Shown: piece after piece, positions 43,174 to 51,119 of the stretch
How positions within the stretch are numbered: the stretch's first letter is position 1
Layout of the letters: each line of letters opens with the position of its first letter
Assembly: GCF_025994435.1 (NCBI RefSeq)
Contig: NZ_BAQK01000079.1
Location: 5,294-69,293 of the forward strand
Source: Gluconacetobacter johannae
GTDB lineage: Bacteria > Pseudomonadota > Alphaproteobacteria > Acetobacterales > Acetobacteraceae
Reading direction: 5' to 3'
Length of the DNA stretch: 64,000 bases
The notes under the pieces: generated by a model
Database searches by the model: none
Told to the model about the DNA's origin: nothing
What the model saw: the letters and a program-made list of their open reading frames with translations, nothing else
Position numbers and translations under genes: made by a program

Positions 43174-44021
43174 CGCGGGGCGCCTTTCGGCCGGCACAGC
43201 CGGTCCAGCATGATGGCCAGCAGGACGATGGCGAAGCCGGATTCGAAGCCGATATCGACCTGCACCGTGTTCAGGGCGCGCACCACCGGCACGCCCAGGC
43301 CGCCGGCGCCGACCAGGGCGGCGATCACCACCATGGACAGGCTGAGCATGATGCATTGCGTCAGCCCCGCCTGGATCATGGGCAGGGCGGCGGGCAGTTC
43401 GACCTTCCACAGCAGTTGCGACGGGGTGGCGCCGAAGGATTCGCCGGCCTCGACCAGCCCGCGCGGGACCGAGGCGATGCCCATCTGCGTCATGCGGATG
43501 GGGGCGGGAATGGCGAAGACGATGGTCGAGATCATGCCCGGCACGGTGCCCAGCCCGAACAGGATCAGGGTCGGGATCAGATAGACGAAGGTCGGCAGCG
43601 TCTGCATCAGGTCCAGCACCGGGTGCAGCGCCCGGCCCAGCCACGGGCGATGGGCGGCGGCGATGCCCACCGGCACGCCGACCAGCATGCACGTCAGGGT
43701 CGAGAACAGGATCAGCGACAGGGTCGCCATCGTCTCCTGCCAGTAGCCCTGGTTGATGATGAACAGCAGCCCCAGCGCGATCAGCGCCGCCAGGCCGGCC
43801 GAACGCCGCCAGGCGTAGGCGCCGGCCGCGCACAGCGCCACCAGCAGCAGTGCCGGCATGTCCAGCAGCAGGGTGGTCAGCCCGTCGGCGCAGAAGCCCA
43901 CGGCGTCGCTGATGGCGTTGAAGACGCCCAGGCAATGCGCGCGGACCAGCTCCACGCCTCCGGCCATGACCCGGCCGACGGGAATCTTGTGGGCCGCAAT
44001 CCAGTGTTCGAGACCGTCCAT
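43170..44021 (-). CDS. Choline/glycine betaine ABC transporter permease
   Basis: 283 residues, about six membrane spans. The EAA-type loop that contacts the ATPase is VEAGESFGATPSQLLWKVEL followed by PAALPMIQAG. TLPTFVYLIPTLILFGLGTV is a ProW/ChoW family signature. It starts 13 bases after the binding-protein gene and overlaps the ATPase gene by 4 bases, giving a tight three-gene importer operon. Confidence 0.9.
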   Translation of the reverse strand: MDGLEHWIAAHKIPVGRVMAGGVELVRAHCLGVFNAISDAVGFCADGLTTLLLDMPALLLVALCAAGAYAWRRSAGLAALIALGLLFIINQGYWQETMATLSLILFSTLTCMLVGVPVGIAAAHRPWLGRALHPVLDLMQTLPTFVYLIPTLILFGLGTVPGMISTIVFAIPAPIRMTQMGIASVPRGLVEAGESFGATPSQLLWKVELPAALPMIQAGLTQCIMLSLSMVVIAALVGAGGLGVPVVRALNTVQVDIGFESGFAIVLLAIMLDRLCRPKGAPR

Positions 44022-44034
44022 GTCCGTCTTTTCG

Positions 44035-44991
44035 CTATCTGTGGGCCTGGAGGGCGGACAGCACGGCCGGCAGGCCGGGCCGGCCGTCGAGGGTGGTCAC
44101 GCCGTCCAGCCAGGGGGCCAGCACGTCGGGGTGGGCGCGCAGCCAGCGGCGGGCCTCGTCCCGCGGGGGCAGGTGTTCGTCCTGGATGGCCTTCATCATC
44201 ACGTTCTCGCCGTCGATGGAAAAGCGGATCTGGCGCAGCAGGCGGGTGGCGTTGGGGCAGGCGGCGTCGTACCCCGCCCGGATCACGGTATGCACGCTGG
44301 CCCCGGCGTCGGGGCCGAAGAGCGCGTCCCCGCCGGTCAGGTAGCGCAGGTGGTGGCGCATGTTCATCGGGTGCGGCTCCCACGCCAGGAAGACGATGGG
44401 CCGGTGGCTTTCGATCGAGCGCGCGACCTGGCTGAGCATGCCCTGTTCGCTGCTTTCGACCAGGCGGAACCGCCCCAGCCCGAACCGGTCGTCGCGGATC
44501 ATGTCCAGCACCAGCCCGTTGCCGTCGTTGCCGGCCTCGACCCCGTAGATGACGTGGCCCAGCTTCGACCCCCAGCGCGCGATGTCGCCGAAATCGTGCA
44601 GCCCGGCCTGCCAGACCTCGTCGGGCACCGCCAGGGTGTAGTGCGCGCCCGACAGGTTGGTCGCGATCTGCCGCACGCTGCCGTTCTTCAGGAACGGGGC
44701 GATGGCGGCGTCGCCCGAGGGTTCCCAGTTGCTCAGGAACCCGTCCACCTGCCCGGCGCCCATGGTCAGGTAGGTGACGGTCAGCGCCAGCAGGGGCGTG
44801 CGCGTCTGGTAGCCCAGCGCGTCGAACAGGGTGGCGCCGACGGCGGTCACCGCCGACGCGTCGGTCCATCCGGCATCGGCCAGGCGCACCGTCCGGCAGG
44901 CGGCGGGGTCCTCGGCGCGGGCGGCCGGGCAGGCGACGCATGTCAGCAGGGCGGACAGAAGGATGATCGCACGGCGCATCGCGGGCAGCAT
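44035..44991 (-). CDS. Choline/betaine ABC transporter substrate-binding protein (ChoX-like)
   Basis: 318 residues; start at ATG 44991 after AAAGGAT. An export signal (RRAIILLSALLTCVACPAAR, then AEDP) leads to the periplasm. VRLADAGWTDASAVTAVGAT, DGFLSNWEPSGDAAIAPFLK and IVFLAWEPHPMNMRHHLRYL supply the aromatic residues expected for a quaternary-amine box, in the ChoX/ProX arrangement. It is the first gene of the importer operon and divergent from the betIB gene. Whether choline or betaine is preferred cannot be told. Confidence 0.85.
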   Translation of the reverse strand: MLPAMRRAIILLSALLTCVACPAARAEDPAACRTVRLADAGWTDASAVTAVGATLFDALGYQTRTPLLALTVTYLTMGAGQVDGFLSNWEPSGDAAIAPFLKNGSVRQIATNLSGAHYTLAVPDEVWQAGLHDFGDIARWGSKLGHVIYGVEAGNDGNGLVLDMIRDDRFGLGRFRLVESSEQGMLSQVARSIESHRPIVFLAWEPHPMNMRHHLRYLTGGDALFGPDAGASVHTVIRAGYDAACPNATRLLRQIRFSIDGENVMMKAIQDEHLPPRDEARRWLRAHPDVLAPWLDGVTTLDGRPGLPAVLSALQAHR

Positions 44992-45199
44992 ATCCTTTCG
45001 GCGGAGGAACGGGAAATCATTCTGGCAGGAGATTGAATGGTCGTGCAAATAATCGGGGCGGAGGCGTTTCCGCGACAAGGCTACACCGAAGGAAACCGGC
45101 CTGCCAACCCGGGTTTTTTACTTTAAAATGCATGATTATGTCGGAATAATACAAGGAAATCGGTCGGTTTCGCGCTTTCATGCAAGGCTGGATTTGTCG
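44992..45199. promoter_or_regulatory. Divergent promoter region between choline importer and betIB
   Basis: This gap is AT-rich in its middle (CTTTAAAATGCATGATTATG and GGAATAATACAAGG around 45121-45160) and probably holds promoters in both directions. No single -35/-10 pair is convincing. The BetI-type palindrome follows at 45200. Confidence 0.45.
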
Positions 45200-45215
45200 T
45201 TGAACAACCGTTCAA
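45200..45215. promoter_or_regulatory. BetI-box-like operator
   Basis: TTGAAC-AACC-GTTCAA is a perfect 6-base inverted repeat with 4-base centre, 20 bases before the betIB start. BetI-type repressors bind palindromes of this TTGAAC/GTTCAA kind upstream of bet genes. It would let the fused protein repress its own gene, and perhaps the divergent importer. Confidence 0.65.
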
Positions 45216-45235
45216 GAGTATGCAGGATATCCGGC

Positions 45236-47332
45236 ATGTCTTCGTCCAGCCTTCCTTCCGCCCCCCGCCCCGATGACGAGCGCTGCCGGCGTTTCGTCGC
45301 CGCGACCATCGCGGTGCTGGCCGACCATGGCTATGTCGGCGCCACGCTGGCCCGGATCGCCGGGCGGGCGGAGGTCTCGCCCGGCCTGCTGCTTCATTAC
45401 TTCGGGGACAAGGATGCGCTGATGGGCGCGGCCTTTCGCCAGTTGTCGGACGCGCTGCGCCAGGATGTCGTGCGCCGCCTCGCCCAGGCCCGCGGCCCGC
45501 GCGCGCGCCTGCAGGCGGTCGTCGACGGCTGCCTGGGCGCGCCGCAGTTCCAGCCCCGGCCGGGGGCGGCCTGGCTGGCCTTCTGGGGGCAGGTGCCGCA
45601 CAATGCGACCCTGGGCCGGGTGCAGCGCGCCTACCAGGGGCGCATGCTGTCCAACCTGCGCCACGACCTGGCCTGCCTGGTGCCGGAACCCGAGGCCCGC
45701 CCCCTGGCCTCGGCCGTCGCGGCGCTGATCGACGGGACCTGGCTGCGCGCCGTCCTGTCCGGCTGGCAGGAGGCCGACAGCGCCGCCGCGCGGGGCCAGG
45801 TCACCGCTTTCCTCGACAGCCAGGTGGACCGCTTCCGCCGGCAGGCCCCGGCGGCGCCGGCCATCGTGACGGGCGCCCGCGCGGTGTGCCGGAGCTGGAT
45901 CGACGGGCGGTACGTGGCCTCGGACGGCGCGCGGTTCGAGAGTGTGAACCCCGCCACCGGCGCGGTCCTGGCCGAGGTGGAAAGCGCGGGCGAGGCCGAA
46001 ATCGCGCTGGCGATCGACAGCGCCGCGCGCGGGCAGAAGGTCTGGGCGCGGATGACGGGGGCCGAGCGCGGGCGCATCCTGCGCCGGGCGGCGGACCTGC
46101 TGCGCCGCGACAACGACGTGCTGGCCCGGCTGGAAACGCTGGACACCGGCAAGCCGATCGCCGAGACGGCGGCGGTGGACATCCTGTCGGGCGCCGACGC
46201 GCTGGAATATTTCGGCGCGCTGGCCGTCGCCATCAATGGCGAGGCCGTGGACCTGGGCGAGGCCGCGTTCGGCTATACCCGCCGCGAGCCGCTGGGCCTG
46301 ACCGCCGGCATCGGGGCGTGGAACTACCCCATCCAGATCGCGTGCTGGAAGTCGGCCCCCGCGCTGGCCTGCGGCAATGCGATGATCTTCAAGCCTGCCG
46401 AACTGACGCCGCTGACGGCGGTGAAGCTGGCCGAGATCTACCGCGAGGCCGGGGTGCCCGACGGCGTGTTCAACGTGGTGCAGGGCGCGCGCGACACCGG
46501 CCGGCTGCTGACGGCGGCCCCGCAGATCCGCAAGATTTCCCTGACCGGCGAGGTCGGGACCGGCCGCGCGGTGATGGCCGACGCGGCGCGGACGCTGAAA
46601 TACGTGACGCTGGAACTGGGCGGCAAATCGCCGCTGATCGTCTTCGACGATGCCGACCTGGACAATGCGGTGTCGGCGGCGCTGCTGGCCAATTTCTATT
46701 CGGGCGGGGAAATCTGTTCCAACGGCACGCGCGTGTTCGTGCAGGCGGGCATCCGCGACCGCTTCCTGGCCGCCCTGGCCGGGCGGGTGGGCCGGATGAC
46801 GGTCGGCGACCCGCTGTCGCCCGACACCCATGTCGGCGCCCTGATTGGCCGGGCGCATATGGAAAAGGTGCTGTCCTATATCGAACTGGGGCGGCAGGAG
46901 GGCGCGCGGGTGCTGGTCGGCGGCCATCGGGTGACCGAGGGCGCGCTGGCGCGGGGCGCGTTCGTGGCCCCCACCGTCTTCGTCGATTGCCACGACGACA
47001 TGCGGATCGTGCGCGAGGAAATCTTCGGGCCGGTCATGGCGGTGCTGGGGTTCGAGACCGAGGACGAGGTGGTGGCCCGCGCCAACGCCACCGAATTCGG
47101 CCTGGCCGCCGGGGTGTTCACCCGCGACCTGGCCCGCGCGCATCGGGTGGTGGCGGCGCTGGAGGCCGGGTCGTGCTGGATCAACCAGTACAATGTCACG
47201 CCGATCGAAATGCCGTTCGGCGGCTACAAGCAATCCGGCCTGGGGCGCGAAAACAGCCGTGCCGCGCTGGACCATTACACCCAGGTCAAGAGCGTCTACG
47301 TGGCGCTGGGCGATGTCGCGTCGCCCTATTGA
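45236..47332 (+). CDS. BetI-BetB fusion: choline repressor joined to betaine aldehyde dehydrogenase
   Basis: 698 residues. Residues 1-200 are a full BetI repressor: helix-turn-helix TLARIAGRAEVSPGLLLHYF, then GDKDALM and GAAWLAFWGQVPHNATLGRV, ending ALIDGTWLRAVLSGW. After a short Ala/Pro linker (about 203-219) a complete aldehyde dehydrogenase runs 220-698: YTRREPLGLTAGIGAWNYPI, KISLTGEVGTGRAV, catalytic Glu460 in VTLELGGKSP and Cys494 in GGEICSNGTR, 34 residues apart as in E. coli BetB. It converts betaine aldehyde to glycine betaine with NAD(P). In other bacteria betI and betB are separate genes. No stop or frame change separates the parts. Start at ATG 45236 after AGGAT. Confidence 0.85.
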   Translation: MSSSSLPSAPRPDDERCRRFVAATIAVLADHGYVGATLARIAGRAEVSPGLLLHYFGDKDALMGAAFRQLSDALRQDVVRRLAQARGPRARLQAVVDGCLGAPQFQPRPGAAWLAFWGQVPHNATLGRVQRAYQGRMLSNLRHDLACLVPEPEARPLASAVAALIDGTWLRAVLSGWQEADSAAARGQVTAFLDSQVDRFRRQAPAAPAIVTGARAVCRSWIDGRYVASDGARFESVNPATGAVLAEVESAGEAEIALAIDSAARGQKVWARMTGAERGRILRRAADLLRRDNDVLARLETLDTGKPIAETAAVDILSGADALEYFGALAVAINGEAVDLGEAAFGYTRREPLGLTAGIGAWNYPIQIACWKSAPALACGNAMIFKPAELTPLTAVKLAEIYREAGVPDGVFNVVQGARDTGRLLTAAPQIRKISLTGEVGTGRAVMADAARTLKYVTLELGGKSPLIVFDDADLDNAVSAALLANFYSGGEICSNGTRVFVQAGIRDRFLAALAGRVGRMTVGDPLSPDTHVGALIGRAHMEKVLSYIELGRQEGARVLVGGHRVTEGALARGAFVAPTVFVDCHDDMRIVREEIFGPVMAVLGFETEDEVVARANATEFGLAAGVFTRDLARAHRVVAALEAGSCWINQYNVTPIEMPFGGYKQSGLGRENSRAALDHYTQVKSVYVALGDVASPY

Positions 47333-47336
47333 TTGC

Positions 47337-47424
47337 TCGGGCGCTGCCCGAACCCGGCAAGGGCCTCGGCCCTTGCATCCCATTCGTTTCATGACGTCCT
47401 GGGTTTCCAGAGGGCCTGGCGCCT
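47337..47424. repeat. Hairpin repeat, variant copy F
   Basis: Stem two is CAAGGGCC-TC-GGCCCTTG, a paired change from the CCAGGGCC/GGCCCTGG of other copies. Shares CCTTGCATCCCATTCGTTTC with copy H. It fills most of the gap between betIB and betA. Confidence 0.7.
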
Positions 47425-47449
47425 GGGGCGCATCACCCGGAATGGTATC

Positions 47450-49105
47450 ATGACCCAATTCGACTACATCGTCGTCGGCGCCGGCTCGGCCGGCTGCGTG
47501 CTGGCCAGCCGGCTGACGGAATCGGGCGCGGACAGCGTGCTGCTGCTGGAATTCGGCGGCAGCGACAAGTCGATCATCGTCCAGATGCCCAGCGCGCTGG
47601 CGATGCCGATGCACAGCAAACGCTTCAACTGGTTCTATGACAGCGAGCCCGAACCCCATCTGGGCGGGCGGCGCATGCACACGCCGCGCGGAAAGGGGCT
47701 GGGCGGGTCGTCCTCGATCAACGGCATGGTCTATGTCCGGGGCAACGCCCTCGATTTCCAGCAATGGGAGGCCGACGGGGCGGCCGGCTGGGGCTATCGC
47801 CATGTGCTGCCCTATTTCCGCCGCGCCGAATCCTGTGCCGAGGGCGAGGATTGGTATCGCGGGCGCGGCGGGCCGCTGCATACCCGGTATGGCACCGTGG
47901 AAAACCCGCTGCATCATGCGTGGCTGGCGGCCGGGCGGCAGGCGGGCTACCCCATGACGTCGGACTATAACGGCTTCCAGCAATACGGCTTCGACAAGAT
48001 GAGCATGACCGTGAAGGACGGCCGGCGCTGGAGCACCGCGAACGCCTACCTGCGTCCCGCCCTGGCGCGCAAGAACCTGGCGCTGCACACGCATGCCCGC
48101 GTGACGCGCATTATCTTCGAGGGGCGGCGCGCCGTGGGGGTGGCCTATCGCCGCCATGGGGTGGAGCATGTGGCCCGCGCCCGGCGGGAGGTGATCCTGT
48201 CCGGCGGGCCGATCAATTCGCCGCAGCTTCTGAAACTGTCGGGCATCGGGCCGGCGGCCGAACTGCGCGACCACGGGATTGCGGTGCTGGCCGACCGCCC
48301 CGGCGTGGGCGAGAATTTGCAGGACCATCTGGAGTTTTACTTCCAGGTGGCGTGCAGCCGGCCGGTCACGCTCTATTCGGCAATGAGCCCGCTGGCCAAG
48401 GCGCGGATCGGCCTGCGCTGGCTGCTGTGCAAGGACGGGCTGGGGGCGACCAACCATTTCGAAAGCTGCGCCTTCATCCGCAGCCGCGCCGGCATCCGCT
48501 ATCCCGACATCCAGTTCCATTTCCTGCCGCTGGCCGTGACCTATGACGGCAGGGGGCTGGCGTCGGGCCATGGCTATCAGGCGCATGTCGGGCCGATGCG
48601 CTCGAAAAGCCGGGGCTGGGTGCGGCTGCGCTCGGCCGACCCCGAGGACAAGCCGCGCATCGCCTTCAACTACATGAGCCACGCGGAAGACTGGGTGGAC
48701 ATGCGCGCCTGCGTGCGTCTGACGCGCGAGATCTTTGCCCAGGCCGCGTTCGATCCGTTCCGTGGCCGCGAAATCCAGCCCGGCGCCGCGTGCGTGACCG
48801 ACGCGCAGATCGACGCCTTCATCCGCGACAAGGTCGAAAGCGCGCTGCACCCGTCATGCACCTGCAAGATGGGCCGGGCGGACGACCCGATGGCCGTCGT
48901 CGATCCCGAAACGCGGGTGATCGGGGTCGAGGGGCTGCGCGTGGTCGATTCCTCGATCATGCCGCGCATCACCAACGGCAACCTCAACGGCCCCACGGTG
49001 ATGATGGGCGAAAAGGCGGCGGACCACATCATGGGCCGCCCGCTGCTGCCGGCCTCCAACGCACCCTGGTACGAGGAGTCGCACTGGCAAGACCGTCAAC
49101 GCTGA
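47450..49105 (+). CDS. betA: Choline dehydrogenase
   Basis: 551 residues. GMC flavoprotein oxidising choline to betaine aldehyde at the membrane. FAD motif YIVVGAGSAGCVLASRL at residues 5-21, GMC signatures RGKGLGGSSSINGMVYVRG and SGGPINSPQLLKLSGIGP, active-site His in ALHPSCTCKMG, and NGNLNGPTVMMGEKAADHIM near the end. Full length (E. coli BetA is 556). Its ribosome site is weak. A hairpin repeat separates it from betIB, and a second repeat complex lies between it and soxB. Confidence 0.93.
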   Translation: MTQFDYIVVGAGSAGCVLASRLTESGADSVLLLEFGGSDKSIIVQMPSALAMPMHSKRFNWFYDSEPEPHLGGRRMHTPRGKGLGGSSSINGMVYVRGNALDFQQWEADGAAGWGYRHVLPYFRRAESCAEGEDWYRGRGGPLHTRYGTVENPLHHAWLAAGRQAGYPMTSDYNGFQQYGFDKMSMTVKDGRRWSTANAYLRPALARKNLALHTHARVTRIIFEGRRAVGVAYRRHGVEHVARARREVILSGGPINSPQLLKLSGIGPAAELRDHGIAVLADRPGVGENLQDHLEFYFQVACSRPVTLYSAMSPLAKARIGLRWLLCKDGLGATNHFESCAFIRSRAGIRYPDIQFHFLPLAVTYDGRGLASGHGYQAHVGPMRSKSRGWVRLRSADPEDKPRIAFNYMSHAEDWVDMRACVRLTREIFAQAAFDPFRGREIQPGAACVTDAQIDAFIRDKVESALHPSCTCKMGRADDPMAVVDPETRVIGVEGLRVVDSSIMPRITNGNLNGPTVMMGEKAADHIMGRPLLPASNAPWYEESHWQDRQR

Positions 49106-49142
49106 AACCCGGCCGGACGACGCGGTTTGTTCCGGCAACAGG

Positions 49143-49419
49143 TCGGGCGTTGCCCGCACCCACCAGGGCCTGAGAGCCTGTTTGAAAATGCGCGCTGGCG
49201 GCGATCCGACGCGCGTTTTCTGCGCTCCGATGCTCACGGCCGACAAGGCCGCTCCGCTTCGGTGCCCGAAAACACACGCCGGGCGCTTCACGACGTTTCG
49301 CTCTCGCTCGCCAGCCCACATTTTCAAACAGGCTCTGAGGCCCTGGACCCCGATCATTCAACGGATTGGCTTCCAAAGGCCGGTGGCCTTTGGCGGGTTT
49401 CAGGGCAGCGCCCTGAGGC
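49143..49419. repeat. Hairpin repeat copy G, split by a MITE
   Basis: Left part 49143-49173 ends in CCAGGGCCTGA and the right part resumes at TGAGGCCCTGG (49336). The TGA loop of stem two was duplicated on insertion. The third stem is CCAAAGGCC-GGT-GGCCTTTGG, with paired changes in both arms against other copies. Confidence 0.9.
49174..49335. repeat. 162-base MITE, copy 2, with TGA target duplication
   Basis: Perfect 17-base terminal inverted repeats GAGCCTGTTTGAAAATG / CATTTTCAAACAGGCTC. TGA flanks both sides (49171-49173 and 49336-49338). No transposase. The 3-base TNA-type duplication is that of the IS1031 group of IS5-family elements, known from acetic acid bacteria; that assignment is inference. 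Confidence 0.9.
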
Positions 49420-49425
49420 AAATCG

Positions 49426-49462
49426 CATGACGTTTTTAGAAAAAAACGGCATGTCGTTTTTA
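49426..49462 (+). promoter_or_regulatory. Candidate operator upstream of sox operon
   Basis: Direct repeats CATGACGTTTTTA (49426-49438) and CATGTCGTTTTTA (49450-49462), 24 bases apart. The second overlaps the palindrome AAAACGGCATGTCGTTTT, which has one mismatched pair. AraC-family regulators such as GbdR bind direct repeats. Similar GTCGTT pairs precede gbcA. Confidence 0.45.
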
Positions 49463-49549
49463 TTCAAGCCGCGCGTCCGATCCGTGCGAGCGGACGGGGT
49501 GGGGGCGGCGCATTGTCGCCCGACTGGTCTTGCAGCACGCGGGATGAAC

Positions 49550-50803
49550 ATGCAGAAATTTTCAGCGCTTTCTCTGGCGCAAAAGGCACTGGGCGGTCAT
49601 CTCGGCTGGACGCCGCAGTGGCGGTCGGTGGCGCCGAAGCCCGCTTATGACATCGTGATCGTCGGCGGGGGCGGCCACGGCCTGGGCACCGCGTACTATC
49701 TGGCCAGGCAGCACGGGCTGCGGAACATCGCGGTGATCGAACGCGGCTGGCTGGCCGGCGGCAACACCGCGCGCAACACCACGATCATCCGGTCGAACTA
49801 CCTGTTCAACGAAAGTTCGTCCTATTACGAGCATTCCCTGAAATTATGGGAAAACCTCTCGCAGGAGCTGAACTACAACGTCATGTTCAGCCAGCGCGGC
49901 TGCCTGATGGTGGCGCATACGGTCCATGACGTGCAGGTGTTCAAGCGCCACGTGCACGCCAACCGCCTGAACGGAATCGACAACGAATGGCTGTCGGCCG
50001 AGGAGGCGAAGGCATTCTGCCCGCCGCTGAATATTTCGCCCAACATCCGCTATCCGGTGCTGGGCGCGTCGTTGCAGCGCCGGGCCGGCACCGCGCGGCA
50101 TGACGCCGTGGCGTGGGGCTTCGCCCGGGCGGCCAGCGACATGGGCGTGGATATCATCGAGAATTGCGAGGTCACCGGCATCCTGCGCGGGCCGGGCGGC
50201 GAGGTCCGGGGCGTGGAGACCACGCGCGGCACCATTCGCGCCGGCAAGGTCGGGGTGTCGGCGGCGGGGCACAGTTCGGTGGTGATGGGCATGGCGGGCA
50301 TCCGCCTGCCGTTGCAGAGCAACCCGCTGCAGGCCCTGGTGTCGGAACCGGTCAAGCCGGCCTTTCCCACCATCGTCATGTCCAACACCATCCATGCCTA
50401 CATCAGCCAGTCCGACAAGGGCGAGATGGTGATCGGCGCGGGCACGGATTCCTATGTGTCGTACACCCAGCGCGGCGGGCTGCACATTCCCGCCCATACG
50501 CTGGAGGCGATCTGCGAACTGTTCCCGATGTTCCGCCGCCTGCGTATGCTGCGCTCGTGGGGCGGGATCACCGACAACACCCCCGACCGGTCGCCGATCA
50601 CGGCGAAGACGCCGGTGCCGGGCCTGTACGTCAATTGCGGCTGGGGCACCGGCGGGTTCAAGGCCACGCCGGGGGCGGCCAACCTGTTCGCCTGGACCAT
50701 CGCCCGCGACGAGCCGCATCCGATCAACGCGCCTTTCACCATCGAACGGTTCCGCGACGGGGTGATGATCGACGAGGCCGCCGCCGCGGCCGTCGCCCAT
50801 TAA
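49550..50803 (+). CDS. soxB: Sarcosine oxidase beta subunit
   Basis: 417 residues, the usual SoxB length from ATG 49550; an ATG two codons earlier is possible. Oxidises sarcosine to glycine. AYDIVIVGGGGHGLGTAYYL binds FAD. RRAGTARHDAVAWGFARAA carries the His (near residue 184) that in this family is covalently attached to FMN. GLYVNCGWGTGGFKATPGAA closes the flavin domain. First gene of a soxBDAG operon; a strong AAGGAGG site starts soxD 10 bases later. Confidence 0.95.
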   Translation: MQKFSALSLAQKALGGHLGWTPQWRSVAPKPAYDIVIVGGGGHGLGTAYYLARQHGLRNIAVIERGWLAGGNTARNTTIIRSNYLFNESSSYYEHSLKLWENLSQELNYNVMFSQRGCLMVAHTVHDVQVFKRHVHANRLNGIDNEWLSAEEAKAFCPPLNISPNIRYPVLGASLQRRAGTARHDAVAWGFARAASDMGVDIIENCEVTGILRGPGGEVRGVETTRGTIRAGKVGVSAAGHSSVVMGMAGIRLPLQSNPLQALVSEPVKPAFPTIVMSNTIHAYISQSDKGEMVIGAGTDSYVSYTQRGGLHIPAHTLEAICELFPMFRRLRMLRSWGGITDNTPDRSPITAKTPVPGLYVNCGWGTGGFKATPGAANLFAWTIARDEPHPINAPFTIERFRDGVMIDEAAAAAVAH

Positions 50804-50813
50804 GGAGGGCATC

Positions 50814-51119
50814 ATGCTTCTGATCCGTTGTCCCTATTGCGGCGAACGTTCGGAAATCGAGTTCGCGAACGGCGGCGAGGCGCATATCGCCCGCCCGGCC
50901 GACCCGATGAGCCGGACCGACGAGGAATGGGCGCAGTATCTGTACATGCGCGACAACCCCAAGGGGCTGATCGCCGAGCGCTGGCGCCATGCCCATGGCT
51001 GCAACCGGTTTTTCAACGCCCTGCGCGACACCCGGACCGACCGCTTCGTCATGACCTATGAAATGGGCCGGCCCCGGCCCGAGATCGACGCCGCGACGGC
51101 GGCGGAGGCCGCGCGATGA
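50814..51119 (+). CDS. soxD: Sarcosine oxidase delta subunit
   Basis: 101 residues. Small zinc-binding subunit: MLLIRCPYCGERSEIEF holds two Cys ligands, and RHAHGCNRFFNALRDTRTDR the others. It stabilises the heterotetramer. The stop overlaps the soxA start by 4 bases. Confidence 0.95.
   Translation: MLLIRCPYCGERSEIEFANGGEAHIARPADPMSRTDEEWAQYLYMRDNPKGLIAERWRHAHGCNRFFNALRDTRTDRFVMTYEMGRPRPEIDAATAAEAAR

Noticed and set aside
41968..43935. Apparent 655-residue permease-ATPase fusion
   Set aside because: The upstream part is an Arg-rich wrong-frame reading of the permease gene; the ATPase has its own ATG at 43173 overlapping the permease stop.
45212..48850. 1212-codon open frame on the minus strand opposite betIB and betA
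   Set aside because: Antisense composition with no motif; both plus-strand proteins are clear.
5027..49419. Hairpin repeats as a CRISPR array
   Set aside because: Copies are scattered singly over 44 kb with no regular spacers or cas genes.
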